Part shown: positions 62,815 through 64,000 of the stretch, piece by piece | Layout: the number at the start of each line of letters is the position of its first letter | How positions within the stretch are numbered: position 1 is the first letter of the stretch | Assembly (NCBI RefSeq): GCF_900177485.1 | Contig: NZ_LT840186.1 | Coordinates: 496,001 to 560,000 of the forward strand | Source: Candidatus Pelagibacter sp. HIMB1321 | Lineage (GTDB): Bacteria > Pseudomonadota > Alphaproteobacteria > Pelagibacterales > Pelagibacteraceae | Length of the DNA: 64,000 nt | Direction of reading: 5' to 3' | Program-made: the position numbers and the translations under genes | Notes under the pieces: model-generated | What the model was told of the DNA's origin: nothing | Seen by the model: the letters and a program-made list of their open reading frames with translations, nothing else | The model's database searches: none

Positions 62815-64000
62815 ATGTCAAAGAATCCAAGAATAAAAACTAGCAGATTTATTGATCAAACGTATCGTATCTCATTTAAATTTAATAATAAAACGTATTA
62901 TGGTTTTAAAGGAGATACTCTAGCCTCCGCATTATTGGCAAACAATGTCCATTTAGTTGGAAGAAGTTTCAAATACCATAGACCAAGAGGAATAATGACC
63001 GCTGGTTCAGAAGAGCCAAATGCAATTGTTCAAATTAACGATGGTACGGCATTAACTGAACCCAATGTAAGAGCTACAGAGGTTGAGATATATGAGGGTT
63101 TAGAAGCTTCAAGTCAAAATTGTTGGCCAAGTGTAAATTTTGATATTGGAGGAATAAATAATTTATTATCGCCACTTTTACCTGCTGGGTTTTACTATAA
63201 AACATTTATGTGGCCAGCAAGCTTCTGGGAAAAATACGAATATTTCATAAGAAAATCTGCTGGACTAGGTAAGTCACCTACTCAACCTGATCCAGATATT
63301 TATGAACATCAATATGTTCATTGCGATGTACTTGTAATTGGATCTGGAATTTCAGGCATCATGGCAGCAAAAACGGCTGCTAAGAATGGATTAAAAACTT
63401 TATTGATTGAAGAAAAACCGATTTTAGGTGGATCAACTATTTATAAAGAGGATAATGAGGTCTTTTTAGACAATGAAACACCGTCAAAATGGTTATCCAA
63501 TCAAATAAATGATTTAGAAAAATTAGAAAACCTAGAAATTAAAACAAGAACAAGTGTTGCTGCGTATCATGGATATAATTATATATTGGCAAAAGAAAAT
63601 CTTACAGATCATCTACCAATTCATGAGAGAAAAGACAAAATAAGACAAAAGTTATTAAAAATAAGAGCAAAAAAAGTTGTTACATCAACTGGAGCGCTCG
63701 AAAGACCATTGATCTTTAACAATAATGATAGACCAGGAATTTTATTAGCCTCAGCTTTAAAAAGATATGCAGATTTATTTGGTGTTGCATGTGGTGAAAA
63801 AAATATTCTATTTACTAATAATGATAGCGCTTATGAAACGGCTCTCTCCTTTATTGATAAAGGTATCAAATTAGAAGCTATTATAGACATTAGAGAAAAT
63901 CCAAATTCTGAACTTGTTAAAAAAGTTGAGGAAAATCAAATTAAAATACTCAAAGGTTATACTTTAGTCGATACATCCGGATATAGAAGAATTAATAAAA
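62815..64000 (+). CDS. soxA: Sarcosine oxidase alpha subunit, N-terminal part (cut by window end)
   Basis: The frame opens at ATG 62815, one base after the soxD stop, and stays open for 395 codons to the window end; full SoxA is about 1,000 aa. The N-terminal 2Fe-2S-like (cysteine-less) domain is visible as YYGFKGDTLASALLANNV and GRSFKYHRPRGIMTAGSEEPNA. An NAD-binding domain follows from about residue 170 (DVLVIGSGISGIMAAKTAA, EEKPILGGSTIY). The C-terminal aminomethyltransferase domain that binds THF, and soxG, lie beyond the window. Confidence 0.96.
   Translation, partial: MSKNPRIKTSRFIDQTYRISFKFNNKTYYGFKGDTLASALLANNVHLVGRSFKYHRPRGIMTAGSEEPNAIVQINDGTALTEPNVRATEVEIYEGLEASSQNCWPSVNFDIGGINNLLSPLLPAGFYYKTFMWPASFWEKYEYFIRKSAGLGKSPTQPDPDIYEHQYVHCDVLVIGSGISGIMAAKTAAKNGLKTLLIEEKPILGGSTIYKEDNEVFLDNETPSKWLSNQINDLEKLENLEIKTRTSVAAYHGYNYILAKENLTDHLPIHERKDKIRQKLLKIRAKKVVTSTGALERPLIFNNNDRPGILLASALKRYADLFGVACGEKNILFTNNDSAYETALSFIDKGIKLEAIIDIRENPNSELVKKVEENQIKILKGYTLVDTSGYRRINK

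Overview
This window is a very A+T-rich (about 70% by eye), tightly packed stretch of bacterial chromosome. The gene set, protein sequences and gene order point to an alphaproteobacterium of the SAR11 / Candidatus Pelagibacter type. The reasons are an extremely small intergenic fraction, alphaproteobacterial cassettes (dacA-tmk-holB-metG-tatD; glyA-nrdR-ribD-ribE-ribB-ribH-nusB-thiL; rsh-pyrE-pdxJ-acpS-lepB-rnc-recO), a Q-type cytochrome bc1 chaperone, a complex I NDUFS4-like subunit, soxBDA sarcosine oxidase, and a metY gene behind two consecutive SAM-II/SAM-V-like pseudoknot riboswitches. The assignment is inference from content; no 16S rRNA gene is present.

Layout. 1-3.5 kb: 3' end of gyrA, then coaD, a secreted cyclophilin and tgt. 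3.5-7.7 kb: tRNA-Lys, an M48 lipoprotein protease, a small peptide gene plus a DUF502 membrane protein, recG, sdhE and tRNA-Ser(UGA). 7.7-16 kb: one long rightward run from rarD through murein enzymes (MltB family, RlpA-like, DacA) to tmk, holB, metG, tatD and an MBL hydrolase. 16-20 kb: leftward gpx, nhaA and a zinc-ribbon membrane protein, then a glycosyltransferase and methyltransferase facing each other. 20-24 kb: tRNA-Pro, NDUFS4-like, SbmA-like transporter, glpX, recJ, tRNA-Glu. 24-29.9 kb: the most accessory-looking part, with a GIY-YIG protein, two surface-type glycosyltransferases, a complete tyrosine recombinase with a loxP-shaped inverted repeat just upstream, DUF6356, GNAT and MGMT genes, and about 0.5 kb of non-coding DNA with short repeats. 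29.9-35.1 kb: two transporters, hom, a tiny lipoprotein, argC, rpsI, rplM, all leftward. 35.1-41 kb: tandem SAM riboswitches and metY, ctaA, chorismate mutase, rpmG, merR-type regulator, ihfA, plsX, rpmF, cytochrome bc1 chaperone, bamE. 41-50.5 kb: leftward hppA, thiL, nusB, riboflavin genes, nrdR, glyA, rpiB and a 2OG oxygenase. 50.5-58.9 kb: hemB, then leftward recO-rnc-lepB-acpS-pdxJ-pyrE-rsh and folK-smpB-dapA. 58.9-64 kb: soluble lytic transglycosylase, tRNA-Ser(GCU) and the start of the sarcosine oxidase operon soxB-soxD-soxA, the last cut by the window end.

How the genes fit together. Most of the window is housekeeping: replication and repair (gyrA, recG, recJ, recO, holB, tmk), translation (metG, tgt, ribosomal proteins, smpB, rnc, four kinds of tRNA), cell wall recycling, riboflavin, haem, pyridoxal and folate cofactors, and amino acids (hom, argC, dapA, metY). 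One-carbon flow is well represented: sarcosine oxidase makes glycine and methylene-THF, glyA links glycine and serine, and metY is placed under SAM control. Genes overlap by 1-4 bases inside operons, and seven convergent pairs meet or overlap tail to tail, leaving no room for intrinsic terminators.

The items most worth a second look are the tandem SAM-II/SAM-V leader (35.2 kb), the recombinase with its 13-7-13 inverted repeat (28.35 kb), the ribB-ribA fusion whose GTP cyclohydrolase half has lost its zinc cysteines (45 kb), protein genes that begin 2-3 bases after an encoded tRNA CCA end (20.0 and 24.1 kb), and the repeat-bearing gap at 29.4-29.9 kb.
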